Source of the DNA: Alphaproteobacteria bacterium
GTDB lineage: Bacteria; Pseudomonadota; Alphaproteobacteria; Micavibrionales; Micavibrionaceae
DNA length: 64,000 bases
Direction of reading: 5' to 3'
NCBI GenBank assembly: GCA_009995045.1
Contig: JAACQG010000006.1
Coordinates: 102,448 to 166,447, forward strand
Under the pieces are notes generated by a model. The model was not told the DNA's origin. It saw only the letters and a list, made by a program, of their open reading frames with translations, and ran no database searches. Positions 27,946 to 36,098 of this stretch are shown here, in pieces. Position 1 is the stretch's first letter. The number at the start of each line of letters is the position of its first letter. A program made the position numbers and the translations under genes.

Positions 27946-28821
27946 TTAAGCAGCGATTGCTTCCTTGATTGCCTTACCAAGACCCGCAGGGCTCTCAGAT
28001 ACGACAAAACCAGCATCACGCATTGCTTTCATTTTCGCAGGCGCAGTATCATCTGATCCTGAAATCAACGCTCCAGCATGGCCCATACGCTTACCTGGAG
28101 GAGCAGTCGCCCCAGCAATAAATCCGGCAATAGGCTTCTTATTCTTGAGGCCTTTATAATATTCAGCCGCTTCAATCTCTGCCGTTCCGCCGATCTCACC
28201 GATCATAAGGATCGACTCGGTTTCTGGGTCATTCATAAACAAATCAATACAATCGATAAAGTTCGTGCCGTTCACCGGGTCACCACCAATACCAATACAT
28301 GTCGATTGACCAAGACCAACCGCGCCTGTTTGTGCAACCGCTTCATATGTAAGCGTACCAGAACGTGACACAATCCCTACAGAACCGCGCTTATGAATGT
28401 GACCCGGCATAATACCGATCTTACATTCATCCGGCGTAATAACACCCGGACAGTTCGGGCCAATCAAACGAGTCTTAGAACCCGCCAAAGCCGCCTTCAC
28501 CTTAACCATATCAAGCACAGGAATGCCTTCAGTGATACAAATCGCAAGCTCAACTTCCGCTTCAATCGCTTCAATGATCGCCGCCGCCGCAAATGGTGGT
28601 GGAACATAGATCACAGAAGCATCAACACCAACCGCGTCTTTTGCTTCTTTCACCGTATTAAACACAGGAAGACCAAGATGCTCCTGCCCGCCTTTTTTCG
28701 GCGTAACACCACCAACCATGTTGGTGCCATAAGCAATCGCTTGCTCACTGTGGAACGTGCCTTGTGATCCGGTGAAACCCTGACAAATTACTTTTGTTTC
28801 TTTATTGACTAAAACTGACAT
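27946..28821 (-). CDS. sucD: Succinate-CoA ligase subunit alpha
   Basis: SucD forms the CoA-binding and phosphohistidine half of succinyl-CoA synthetase. The 291-residue sequence has the CoA motif [25 protein letters not shown], and the active-site region [10 protein letters not shown]-type motif ([12 protein letters not shown] here) containing the phosphorylated histidine. Length is normal. Its start codon overlaps the sucC stop by one base (TAATG), so translation is coupled. Confidence 0.98.
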   Translation of the reverse strand: MSVLVNKETKVICQGFTGSQGTFHSEQAIAYGTNMVGGVTPKKGGQEHLGLPVFNTVKEAKDAVGVDASVIYVPPPFAAAAIIEAIEAEVELAICITEGIPVLDMVKVKAALAGSKTRLIGPNCPGVITPDECKIGIMPGHIHKRGSVGIVSRSGTLTYEAVAQTGAVGLGQSTCIGIGGDPVNGTNFIDCIDLFMNDPETESILMIGEIGGTAEIEAAEYYKGLKNKKPIAGFIAGATAPPGKRMGHAGALISGSDDTAPAKMKAMRDAGFVVSESPAGLGKAIKEAIAA

Positions 28822-30020
28822 TACGCCGCCTCCGCTTGGCTAGTGGCTGCAACTACCTTCGTCGCAGCATCTTCTAAATCATCGGCAGAAATAATCGGCA
28901 AACCAGAAGCCGCCATCAATTCCTTACCCTTTTGAACATTTGTTCCTTCAAGACGCACAACAAGCGGCACGCTCAAATTCACTTCTTTCGCTGCGGCAAT
29001 CACGCCCTCGGCAATAACATCACATTTCATGATGCCGCCAAAGATATTGACAAGAATGCCCTTAACACTTGGATCAGAAAGAATGATCTTGAATGCTGTC
29101 GTCACGCGCTCTGCTGTCGCGCCACCACCAACATCCAAAAAGTTCGCAGGCTCACCGCCCTTAAGCTTAATGATATCCATAGTCGACATCGCCAAACCTG
29201 CACCATTAACCATACAGCCAATATTGCCATCAAGGCGCACATAAGAAAGCTCGTTATCCGCAGCCAATTTCTCATTCGCGTCCTCTTCTGTCTCATCACG
29301 AAGCGCTTTAATATCGGGGTGGCGATAAAGCGCATTCCCGTCAAAGCTCATCTTCGCATCAAGCGCCATAACCTCATCACCAACAGTGATCAACGGGTTA
29401 ATCTCGACAATTTCCGCATCCAATTCGATGTAGCATTTGTAAAGATTAGCAAAAAGCACCTTCGCGCTCTCCGCCTTTGCACCGCTCAATTCAAGACCAG
29501 CCGCCAACTTGTCACCATCCGCATCGGTAAAACCGGCAACTGGATCAATCGCAACACTGATAATCTTTTCTGGGTGGCTCTCGGCAACCTCTTCAATGTC
29601 CATTCCGCCTTCGGTCGAAACCATAAACGCAACTTTGCTCTGACCACGGTCAAGAACAACTGAACAATAATATTCTTTTTCAATGTCCACACCGTCTGTC
29701 ACGTACAAACGCTGAACTTCCTTGCCTTCAGGGCCAGTCTGCTTTGTCACCAAAGTCTTACCCATCATTGCTTCTGCCGCTGCGCGAACATCATCAACTG
29801 TCTTACAGAGACGAACACCGCCCTTGCCTTCTGGATTATCGGTAAAATGACCGGCACCGCGTCCACCTGCGTGGATTTGCGCCTTAACAACGTAAAGATC
29901 TGTTGTCATGCTCTCTGCGGCTTTAACCGCCTCTTCAACGTTCATTGCAGGAATGCCGTCCGGCACCGCTACGCCATACTTCTTAAGAAGTTCTTTTGCT
30001 TGGTATTCATGAATATTCAT
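28821..30020 (-). CDS. sucC: Succinate-CoA ligase (ADP-forming) subunit beta
   Basis: SucC is the ATP-grasp subunit that pairs with SucD to convert succinyl-CoA and ADP to succinate and ATP. The 399-residue protein starts [17 protein letters not shown] and has [22 protein letters not shown] and [14 protein letters not shown], all diagnostic. It is the first gene of the sucC-sucD pair and directs translation of sucD through a one-base overlap. The upstream region is shared with a divergent 705-aa unknown gene and holds a perfect CtrA-type site. Confidence 0.98.
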   Translation of the reverse strand: MNIHEYQAKELLKKYGVAVPDGIPAMNVEEAVKAAESMTTDLYVVKAQIHAGGRGAGHFTDNPEGKGGVRLCKTVDDVRAAAEAMMGKTLVTKQTGPEGKEVQRLYVTDGVDIEKEYYCSVVLDRGQSKVAFMVSTEGGMDIEEVAESHPEKIISVAIDPVAGFTDADGDKLAAGLELSGAKAESAKVLFANLYKCYIELDAEIVEINPLITVGDEVMALDAKMSFDGNALYRHPDIKALRDETEEDANEKLAADNELSYVRLDGNIGCMVNGAGLAMSTMDIIKLKGGEPANFLDVGGGATAERVTTAFKIILSDPSVKGILVNIFGGIMKCDVIAEGVIAAAKEVNLSVPLVVRLEGTNVQKGKELMAASGLPIISADDLEDAATKVVAATSQAEAA

Positions 30021-30181
30021 GGATGAGTCTCTCTTTTAGTTGTCCAAATATCTTGAGCCGAGTGTGCAGCGCAAGAATGAATCTACATCCAATGACTTAG
30101 CCGCCCCTCACACCGATTGCAACCCGTAAAGCGCCAAAAAAACACGATAAAATGCACATCTTTAGGGTTTCATTGGCTTTC

Positions 30182-30198
30182 TTAATAATACCTTAACC
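30182..30198. promoter_or_regulatory. Perfect CtrA-type site upstream of the 705-aa gene
   Basis: TTAA-N7-TTAACC (half-sites 30182-30185 and 30193-30196, with the favoured C following) is a full consensus CtrA box. It lies 75 bases before the GTG of the 705-aa gene and about 160 bases before sucC on the other side. A CATATATTAG stretch downstream could be the -10 region. The rest of the 252-base gap shows no gene. Confidence 0.55.
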
Positions 30199-30272
30199 TT
30201 TCTTCCATATATTAGGGGCAGAATATTATAAGTGGCAATAAGTCACATTGAGTAAATAGAGAAGGTGTATAA

Positions 30273-32390
30273 GTGGCGTTAGATGATGTAACAACATCGC
30301 AGGAGTTAGAGGATACAGCGGTTTTCACGCCGAATCTTGTGCTCGACCTACTCCGCTCAATCGCCCCCGATATCAATCCACCTCAAGGTATTATCAACAT
30401 GCTAGCGCGTGATGCAAACCGCTATCAAGGCGGCGACAACCAAACCGCAACCCTTGAAGCACTAGAAGCAGACATCATAAGCGCATTTGAAAACTCAGAG
30501 CCCCCCATAAACAGCCCTGACGGCCCAGCAACAGATGCAAATATCAACTACGTTCAAAGCACCCTCAACCTCATCCTAGCCGGCGCCGACGGCGCCATAG
30601 CCAACATCTCCGCCCAAAACATGGGCGGAATAACCCCGCAGGAAAAAGAAAAAGAACGTGCTAAAAGAGTAAACGCAGATGCAGTATTTTCTCAAATGAT
30701 GGATTCAGCTTTGAATTCTGCTGCATCAAACGCAGCATTAGCAGCTGGTATTCCCGCTAATGTATATAACAATCTTTCACTATACGTTGATAGAAATTTA
30801 CCTGAAGCAAGTCGAACAGCAATTGATAGTATCGCAAATGATGTTTCAAAAGGACAATCAATTGATGACGAAGAGGCACGCACTGCAATCGACGGGATAG
30901 TAAAGTCCGTTGAAAATGTTCCCGAATATTATGAAGGTTTAACAGACGAACAAAAAAGTGAATTTCTAAAAATCAAGCTAGCTGAAGACACAGCTGAAAA
31001 AATGTTAAAAGACAACCCTAACTTAGACCCTGAAGAGGCATTTAATCAAGCACTTGAAAAGATTAATGAACTTGAGGCATCCAACCCTGAAATATTCCAA
31101 GATCTAATACAAACCGCAGATCAAAGAATATTAACACTAAAAGCAGAGGGTGTCGCAACATCACACACACTAAGAACAGGAGCATCACTTGCAACTTATG
31201 GCTTAATGAGCAACGCTAAAAGCTCTGACTTTTCCGACCCTAATAACATCACTGAAGGAATAAGCACCCTTATCGAAAACCCTTCTGCACAAAACATAGA
31301 CAAATTCATCGCTGACCTTGACAAAAGCATCGTTGAAAATGGAGAGCAAGGCATCGCCTTGCGTGAATCCCAAGAAGCACTTGAAGCAAAAATTGAAAAT
31401 CTCAAAAACTCGCCTTACGCAAATGACGGCCCTATCAGAGCCCAAATCGAGCTTGCAGAAGCCCAAATTGAAGGCATGGAAGAAACCTTCGATAACTTAA
31501 CCAACATGAATATGCTCCTTATAGAAGTCAAAGTGTTTGTCGATGACAACAAAAAAGCAATTCTCAATAACAACAATCCAAACCAACTTATGGCCATGGC
31601 CCTTCAAAGCCCAAGCCTCAGAGAGGCAATAGACAAAATCTCCGGCGGCATTGGTAGTGAAAAATGGCAAGCAGGCATAGAAGCTGTCGCTGCTCAAATA
31701 GGGCTAAGCGAAGAATACACCGCTAAATATATTCAAGAACAAATCGATATATCCAATAAAGTAACAGAATTAGAAAACTCCGTTACATACATGGAAGAAT
31801 TCAAAGCACAAATCGAAGCTGATGCCGCACAAGGCATCAACAATCATTTCTCACCGGAAAAAGCCGCCGAAATGATTGCGGAAAGGGAAGCTGAAATTCA
31901 GCAATTAAAAGATGAATTGTACGGAAGCACTATCCATGACGGCTTAGTTTCAGAAGCATCCGACGCACCAGCAGCTCCCGCCCCAGATCCGGCTCAAGCT
32001 TTTCTAGATAACAATCCTGAGCTAAAAAGCTACATTTCATCATTATCTGAACTGCCATATATATCTGAAGCAGATCTGCTATCTGAGCTTGAAGAACGAG
32101 GCTTAACAGCAGACCAAGCAGCTCAAATCGCAGAAATCGCAGAAACAAAAATGGCGGTAAATGTTGCCCCCAAAATTGCGACACCAATGCTTGAAAATCA
32201 AATTGACAGGCTTTCCTATAACAGTCCGCCACCATCATTGTCTGGAACATATAACGTAGCAGCAGCAGAAAACCAAGAACCAACACCACAAACACCGGCA
32301 CCAGAGGTAATGACGCCAAAAGAGATAGAATTAGCGGCCAAAGTGGAAACCGCAAACACACCAGGATCGCCGATGAATATGAGCGCTTAA
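30273..32390 (+). CDS. Large soluble protein of unknown function (705 aa), coiled coil
   Basis: No family was recognised. The start is a GTG preceded by GAAGGTG; the first residues, (M)ALDDV, are the same as in the LysM-amidase, and the DNA around both starts is alike. The protein is acidic, soluble and mostly helical with no signal or membrane segment. Segments around residues 360-420 and 490-560 have heptad character (ELENSVTYMEEFKAQIEAD, EREAEIQQLKDELY). The last 80 residues are Pro/Ala/Thr-rich and disordered in appearance. Asn-rich patches occur near residue 430. It reads as a structural or scaffold protein, or an exported effector, by appearance only. Confidence 0.7.
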   Translation: MALDDVTTSQELEDTAVFTPNLVLDLLRSIAPDINPPQGIINMLARDANRYQGGDNQTATLEALEADIISAFENSEPPINSPDGPATDANINYVQSTLNLILAGADGAIANISAQNMGGITPQEKEKERAKRVNADAVFSQMMDSALNSAASNAALAAGIPANVYNNLSLYVDRNLPEASRTAIDSIANDVSKGQSIDDEEARTAIDGIVKSVENVPEYYEGLTDEQKSEFLKIKLAEDTAEKMLKDNPNLDPEEAFNQALEKINELEASNPEIFQDLIQTADQRILTLKAEGVATSHTLRTGASLATYGLMSNAKSSDFSDPNNITEGISTLIENPSAQNIDKFIADLDKSIVENGEQGIALRESQEALEAKIENLKNSPYANDGPIRAQIELAEAQIEGMEETFDNLTNMNMLLIEVKVFVDDNKKAILNNNNPNQLMAMALQSPSLREAIDKISGGIGSEKWQAGIEAVAAQIGLSEEYTAKYIQEQIDISNKVTELENSVTYMEEFKAQIEADAAQGINNHFSPEKAAEMIAEREAEIQQLKDELYGSTIHDGLVSEASDAPAAPAPDPAQAFLDNNPELKSYISSLSELPYISEADLLSELEERGLTADQAAQIAEIAETKMAVNVAPKIATPMLENQIDRLSYNSPPPSLSGTYNVAAAENQEPTPQTPAPEVMTPKEIELAAKVETANTPGSPMNMSA

Positions 32391-32466
32391 TTTGCGCAAA
32401 ACCCGCGGATACTGTATAATAAGCTAAGAATTAACAAAAAATAACAAGGATATAAAACAACAAAAA

Positions 32467-32985
32467 ATGGCACGTCCACACCCTTTCATCGAAGAAGCAG
32501 CAAGGCTCAATTTAGAGCCATTCGGGCCCGATGCCACCGCGGAGGAAAAAGCGCAGCGTGAAAAATTGGTCGCTAAGCATATAGAAAATTTGACAGCTTA
32601 CACCATAAATCCCGATGCGGGTGACATGACGCCTGAGCAATTTGAAGCAAGACAAAGCGGCGTCTGGACCGCAGAATTGCTTAAAAGCCAAGGCGGAAGC
32701 CGATATAATTTCGGCAATATAGCTGCCACACTCGGCAAAACATTTATGGCTGTATTCAGCTGGCTTATTGGCAATACCGAAGAAGCCTCCGCCCTTTACG
32801 CCGAATTAGAGCGTGAGGAAAGATACGCCCCGAGAGAGGGAAGTCCGATCATTACGAACACTCCAGATACAAAGGGATTAGCCGGAGCGCAAGCAGATTT
32901 TGAAAAGCAGTTCGCCAACGCGACAAACGCTCAAAATCTCAATCGCGCCCCTGCCCCTAGCCTCGACATGAAACCTGCCGCTTAG
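32467..32985 (+). CDS. Hypothetical protein (172 aa), partner of the 705-aa gene
   Basis: No family was recognised. It is a soluble helical protein beginning MARPHPFIEEAARLNLEPFG with one hydrophobic stretch (about residues 82-102, ATLGKTFMAVFSWLIG) that could be a membrane-active or buried helix. The C-terminus is Ala/Pro-rich (APAPSLDMKPAA), as in the 705-aa protein. It follows that gene after 76 bases on the same strand. The nearest AAGGA lies 16 bases before the ATG, which is too far, so initiation is unclear. It converges on mdh with six bases between stops. Confidence 0.6.
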   Translation: MARPHPFIEEAARLNLEPFGPDATAEEKAQREKLVAKHIENLTAYTINPDAGDMTPEQFEARQSGVWTAELLKSQGGSRYNFGNIAATLGKTFMAVFSWLIGNTEEASALYAELEREERYAPREGSPIITNTPDTKGLAGAQADFEKQFANATNAQNLNRAPAPSLDMKPAA

Positions 32986-32991
32986 CAGACT

Positions 32992-33972
32992 CTAGCCGAG
33001 CAAATCTTCAACAGCCTTACGCTCTTCACGCAATTCTGTTTCAGTTGCATCCATTTTCGCGCGTGAAAATGCGTTAATCTCCAACCCTTGCACGATTTGG
33101 TATTGTCCGCCCGCACATGTCACGGGATAGCCGTAAATGATGCCCGGCTCAATACCATATGATCCATCGGATGGAACAGCCATGGAAACCCAATCCCCAT
33201 CAGTCGTGCCAAGCGCCCAATTGCGCATATGATCAATCGCCGCAGACGCCGCAGACGCGGCCGAAGACGCCCCGCGCGCCTTGATGATCGCCGCGCCGCG
33301 TTGTTGCACAGTCGGTATAAAATCGCTCTCATACCAATCTTGCTCAACCGCATCAATCGCGGATTTGCCCTTAACTTCGGCATGGTGAATATCAGGATAT
33401 TGCGTCGCCGAGTGATTGCCCCAGATGATCATCTTCTTCACATCCGTTGAATGCGCACCCGTTTTCTCAGCAAGTTGCGAAAGCGCACGGTTATGATCAA
33501 GACGAACCATCGCAGTAAAGCATAACGGATCAAGGTCAGGCGCGTTTTCCTGTGCAATGAGTGCATTCGTATTCGCAGGATTGCCAACAACCAAAACTTT
33601 CACATCGCGCGATGCATGATCGTTCAATGCTTTGCCTTGTGGCCCGAATATACCGCCATTGGCAGAGAGCAAATCTTTGCGCTCCATCCCATCTTTGCGG
33701 GGCATAGAGCCAACAAGCAACGCATAATCAACATCCTTAAACGCGACATTCGCATCATCAGACGTAACAACGCCTGCAAGCAATGGAAACGCGCAGTCAT
33801 TAAGCTCCATCACAACGCCGGAAAGCGCACCAAGTGCGGGCGTAATCTCAAGCAAATGCAGGATAATCGGCTGATCCGGCCCAAGCATTTCGCCTTGCGC
33901 GATACGGAATAAAAGGGAATATCCAATTTGTCCGGCGGCTCCGGTAACAGCGACTCTAACTGGTGATTTCAT
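32992..33972 (-). CDS. mdh: Malate dehydrogenase (long NAD-dependent type)
   Basis: The 326-residue enzyme oxidises malate to oxaloacetate, closing the TCA cycle. Motifs are [19 protein letters not shown] (NAD site), the substrate loop with [23 protein letters not shown] and the catalytic histidine in [11 protein letters not shown]. This form is the cytosolic-type MDH family, not the lactate-dehydrogenase-like MDH (opening with an IGxGxIGG motif) that most alphaproteobacteria carry beside sucCD. The ATG at 33970-33972 is preferred because AAGGAG precedes it; the longer frame adds 23 hydrophobic residues with no support. A short low-complexity run ([10 protein letters not shown]) lies near residue 238. 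Confidence 0.95.
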   Translation of the reverse strand: MKSPVRVAVTGAAGQIGYSLLFRIAQGEMLGPDQPIILHLLEITPALGALSGVVMELNDCAFPLLAGVVTSDDANVAFKDVDYALLVGSMPRKDGMERKDLLSANGGIFGPQGKALNDHASRDVKVLVVGNPANTNALIAQENAPDLDPLCFTAMVRLDHNRALSQLAEKTGAHSTDVKKMIIWGNHSATQYPDIHHAEVKGKSAIDAVEQDWYESDFIPTVQQRGAAIIKARGASSAASAASAAIDHMRNWALGTTDGDWVSMAVPSDGSYGIEPGIIYGYPVTCAGGQYQIVQGLEINAFSRAKMDATETELREERKAVEDLLG

Positions 33973-34054
33973 GGGCGATAGCTCCTTGTTGAATTTTGAT
34001 TCGTACGTGATTGTAAACCACAGGTAACAATAGATAAACATGGATTTTTATGCA

Positions 34055-34139
34055 TGTCATTGTGAAGCGTAACGAAGCAGCCCAGCGCACCCAAGAAATA
34101 TCCTGAATGGCCGCTTCGCTGCGCGCCTCGCCATGACTT
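34055..34139. repeat. Imperfect palindromic repeat element
   Basis: The left arm (34055-34083, TGTCATTGTGAAGCGTAACG then AAGCAGCCC) is nearly the reverse complement of the right arm (34108-34138, ending in TCGCCATGACTT), with 24 bases between. The core TCATTG-GAAGCG-AACGAAGCA resembles dispersed palindromic elements seen in intergenic DNA of many bacteria. It lies in the 228-base gap upstream of mdh. No second copy was seen in the window. Confidence 0.6.
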
Positions 34140-34200
34140 GTAAAATGCCGTGATTTTTTTATTTGCATTTTTACCTCGTAAAGCATTGTTATAATTAAAT

Positions 34201-34689
34201 TTATTCAATAATTTCATTGCGTTTCGCACGCTGTTTTTTATACGGCCCGCGCTTTTTCAATGCCTTAAGCGTTTTCACCGTCTTGCGATATTGATCCTGC
34301 GCCTTAAACGCGGCAGCATATTTCATGGGGTCGCAATCAACGCGCCCCAGATTTTGATATGTCGTATCCGCATCGCTTAAAAGCCTACGAAAAGCGATAT
34401 CAAGGATATCTGCCTGCTGCTCCAAACGCTCAACGGCGTCACGTTCCGTCCCCTCCTCCAGCATAAGACGCATCGCATCAATGATATCGCGAATATCATC
34501 TGCTTGTTCGGGAATCGGGTTTTCAATCGCTTCACGCTGTGCATTATGCAAATCAAGCTCCAACATCATTTGCGCCGCCCTTCTCTCGATGGGATTCTCG
34601 TGATTTAAAAATTGAATGCGGCTGTCATGATCTTGAGAAATCATGCCTGAAGAAGATGTCGGGGGTGGGGTGTCTGTATCATAAGCCAT
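34201..34689 (-). CDS. Hypothetical protein (162 aa) under a palindromic promoter
   Basis: No family was recognised. The protein starts MAYDTDTPPPTSSSG, has a long helical middle (about residues 40-125, with repeated Glu/Asp/Arg and the stretch RLMLEEGTERDAVERLEQQ) and a strongly basic tail (KALKKRGPYKKQRAKRNE) that could bind nucleic acid. There is no ribosome site; a consensus promoter ends five bases before the ATG, so the message should be leaderless. The promoter is embedded in a perfect inverted repeat, which implies tight repression, perhaps by this protein. The tail is compatible with DNA binding but no helix-turn-helix is evident. Confidence 0.7.
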   Translation of the reverse strand: MAYDTDTPPPTSSSGMISQDHDSRIQFLNHENPIERRAAQMMLELDLHNAQREAIENPIPEQADDIRDIIDAMRLMLEEGTERDAVERLEQQADILDIAFRRLLSDADTTYQNLGRVDCDPMKYAAAFKAQDQYRKTVKTLKALKKRGPYKKQRAKRNEIIE

Positions 34690-34723
34690 ACGACAATATA
34701 GGATTTATTTCCTATATTGTCAA
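34690..34723 (-). promoter_or_regulatory. Consensus promoter inside a perfect 12-bp inverted repeat (operator)
   Basis: GACAATATAGGA (34692-34703) and TCCTATATTGTC (34710-34721) are perfect inverted copies around a six-base spacer. On the minus strand the same bases supply TTGACA (34718-34723) and TATATT (34695-34700) at the ideal 17-base spacing. A dimeric repressor bound here would cover both promoter hexamers. The -10 box ends five bases before the ATG. Confidence 0.85.
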
Positions 34724-34734
34724 GCTCGCGCACG

Positions 34735-36000
34735 TTATCCTTTAACGGGCTTCAATCCCAAAAACTCCAACTGCCAATTCAACTCATCGGCGGTCATGGG
34801 GTAATCGGTTCCATCTTTGGGATAGATCATCTCTTTGGGCTGCACCTGCCCCACGGTTTTTTGCAGCTCGAACGCAAAGCGCATCGACAATCCCGCTTTC
34901 CATGCCAGCGCCACAATTGCCTTGGGTGCGCGCATATCTATGATTTTTGTCACGCTGATGAAATTGCTTTTTGCAAGATGCGCGATCGCCCCCGCGACAA
35001 AATCATAATCACGCATACCAAGTGCATCAGATAGCTTTTCCTCGGACAAGCCGCCCTCTTCGTTGATGGCGCGTTTAAGGCGCTGTTCAACGGGTTCGCT
35101 GTCATCGGGGTTGCTGGCGGCATAATCAAGACGGCGGCGGAACACATCGGCAATTTCATGCGTGGTTTCGGGATCAAAATCCCCGCGTAGCATCAACAAA
35201 TCACGCACCGACCCTTCAACAAATTCCGCCAATTGCTTGGCAAGATCCGCAGGCAGGCTTTTACGAATGGAAATCGGTTTTTGCCATTCGGGAAATTGTC
35301 GCGCTTTTTCGACGATAATCTGCAGCACCATCTCACTGAGATTGGCGCCTTCATTGCTGATCAGGGCCGTACCGCCCTGAATATCCTCAACATCAATCAC
35401 CGCGCGCGATACATCGGCGCTGACGCGATCACGACACGCAATCGCCTCGATCACCCAACTGGCGGGGTGGTTTTTTAGGATATCGAGCAAATCTTCATCC
35501 GCCAACGCCGCGCAAAAGCGCAAAATCGGCTCGGAGACTTCGCGCTCCACATCCCGCGCGAGCTGCCCCGCAACCTTCGGCGGGGTGTAGGCATGATCCT
35601 TGAGCGTCGACGATAGCGCCAAGCGCACCTTCAACACCTCATCCAGCGCAAGCGTACCGAGCGCCTGCACGGTAAACGCATAAAGCTGGCTATGTTCATC
35701 ATGTGAAATATCAGGAAGCAGCGCCATCAACCGTTTCGCCAGCGCAAGGCGCACATCCGTATCATCATCCCCCGCCAAAACCGAAGACACATGGATCGGC
35801 GCGGATGTGTTCTTAGCGACCGCTTCACGGACTTTCGGATCGGGATCACTCTCGGCCAGATAATATAAAATCTCTTTATTGGTATTGGTGTCACGCGCAA
35901 GCGACATACGCTCTTTCACCTTCGCGCTTTGCAAAGATTTCTTTTGCTCCGAATAATCCTTCGGCTTTTTGACAAAGAAGCGCGTAATAAAATGTGGCAT
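34735..36000 (-). CDS. DUF2336 domain protein
   Basis: This 421-residue soluble protein belongs to DUF2336, a helical-repeat family largely confined to alphaproteobacteria. Residues about 25-130 show HEAT-like repeats (RMSLARDTNTNKEILYYLAE, then DPKVREAVAKNTSAP and DVRLALAKRLMAL), and the remaining part also keeps a helical repeat pattern up to the AIAHLAKSNF region. The role is unproven; members have been linked with stress and cell-cycle functions, but nothing here narrows it. AAGGGGGT sits directly before the ATG. It is 98 bases downstream of zapE, in the same direction. Confidence 0.85.
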   Translation of the reverse strand: MPHFITRFFVKKPKDYSEQKKSLQSAKVKERMSLARDTNTNKEILYYLAESDPDPKVREAVAKNTSAPIHVSSVLAGDDDTDVRLALAKRLMALLPDISHDEHSQLYAFTVQALGTLALDEVLKVRLALSSTLKDHAYTPPKVAGQLARDVEREVSEPILRFCAALADEDLLDILKNHPASWVIEAIACRDRVSADVSRAVIDVEDIQGGTALISNEGANLSEMVLQIIVEKARQFPEWQKPISIRKSLPADLAKQLAEFVEGSVRDLLMLRGDFDPETTHEIADVFRRRLDYAASNPDDSEPVEQRLKRAINEEGGLSEEKLSDALGMRDYDFVAGAIAHLAKSNFISVTKIIDMRAPKAIVALAWKAGLSMRFAFELQKTVGQVQPKEMIYPKDGTDYPMTADELNWQLEFLGLKPVKG

Positions 36001-36098
36001 ACCCCCTTATAACGCATTCACACCAAAGATCATCCCTTTTTCTAAGCTATGTCCACGCAGAAATTTAGGGGGGGGATGGTTGGATGGACAAATTCCCG

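Noticed and set aside
32438-32466. CtrA site before the 172-aa gene (TTAA-N7-TAAC)
   Set aside because: The second half-site has too many mismatches and the spacing to the start is unlike the other sites; AT-rich DNA makes such matches common.
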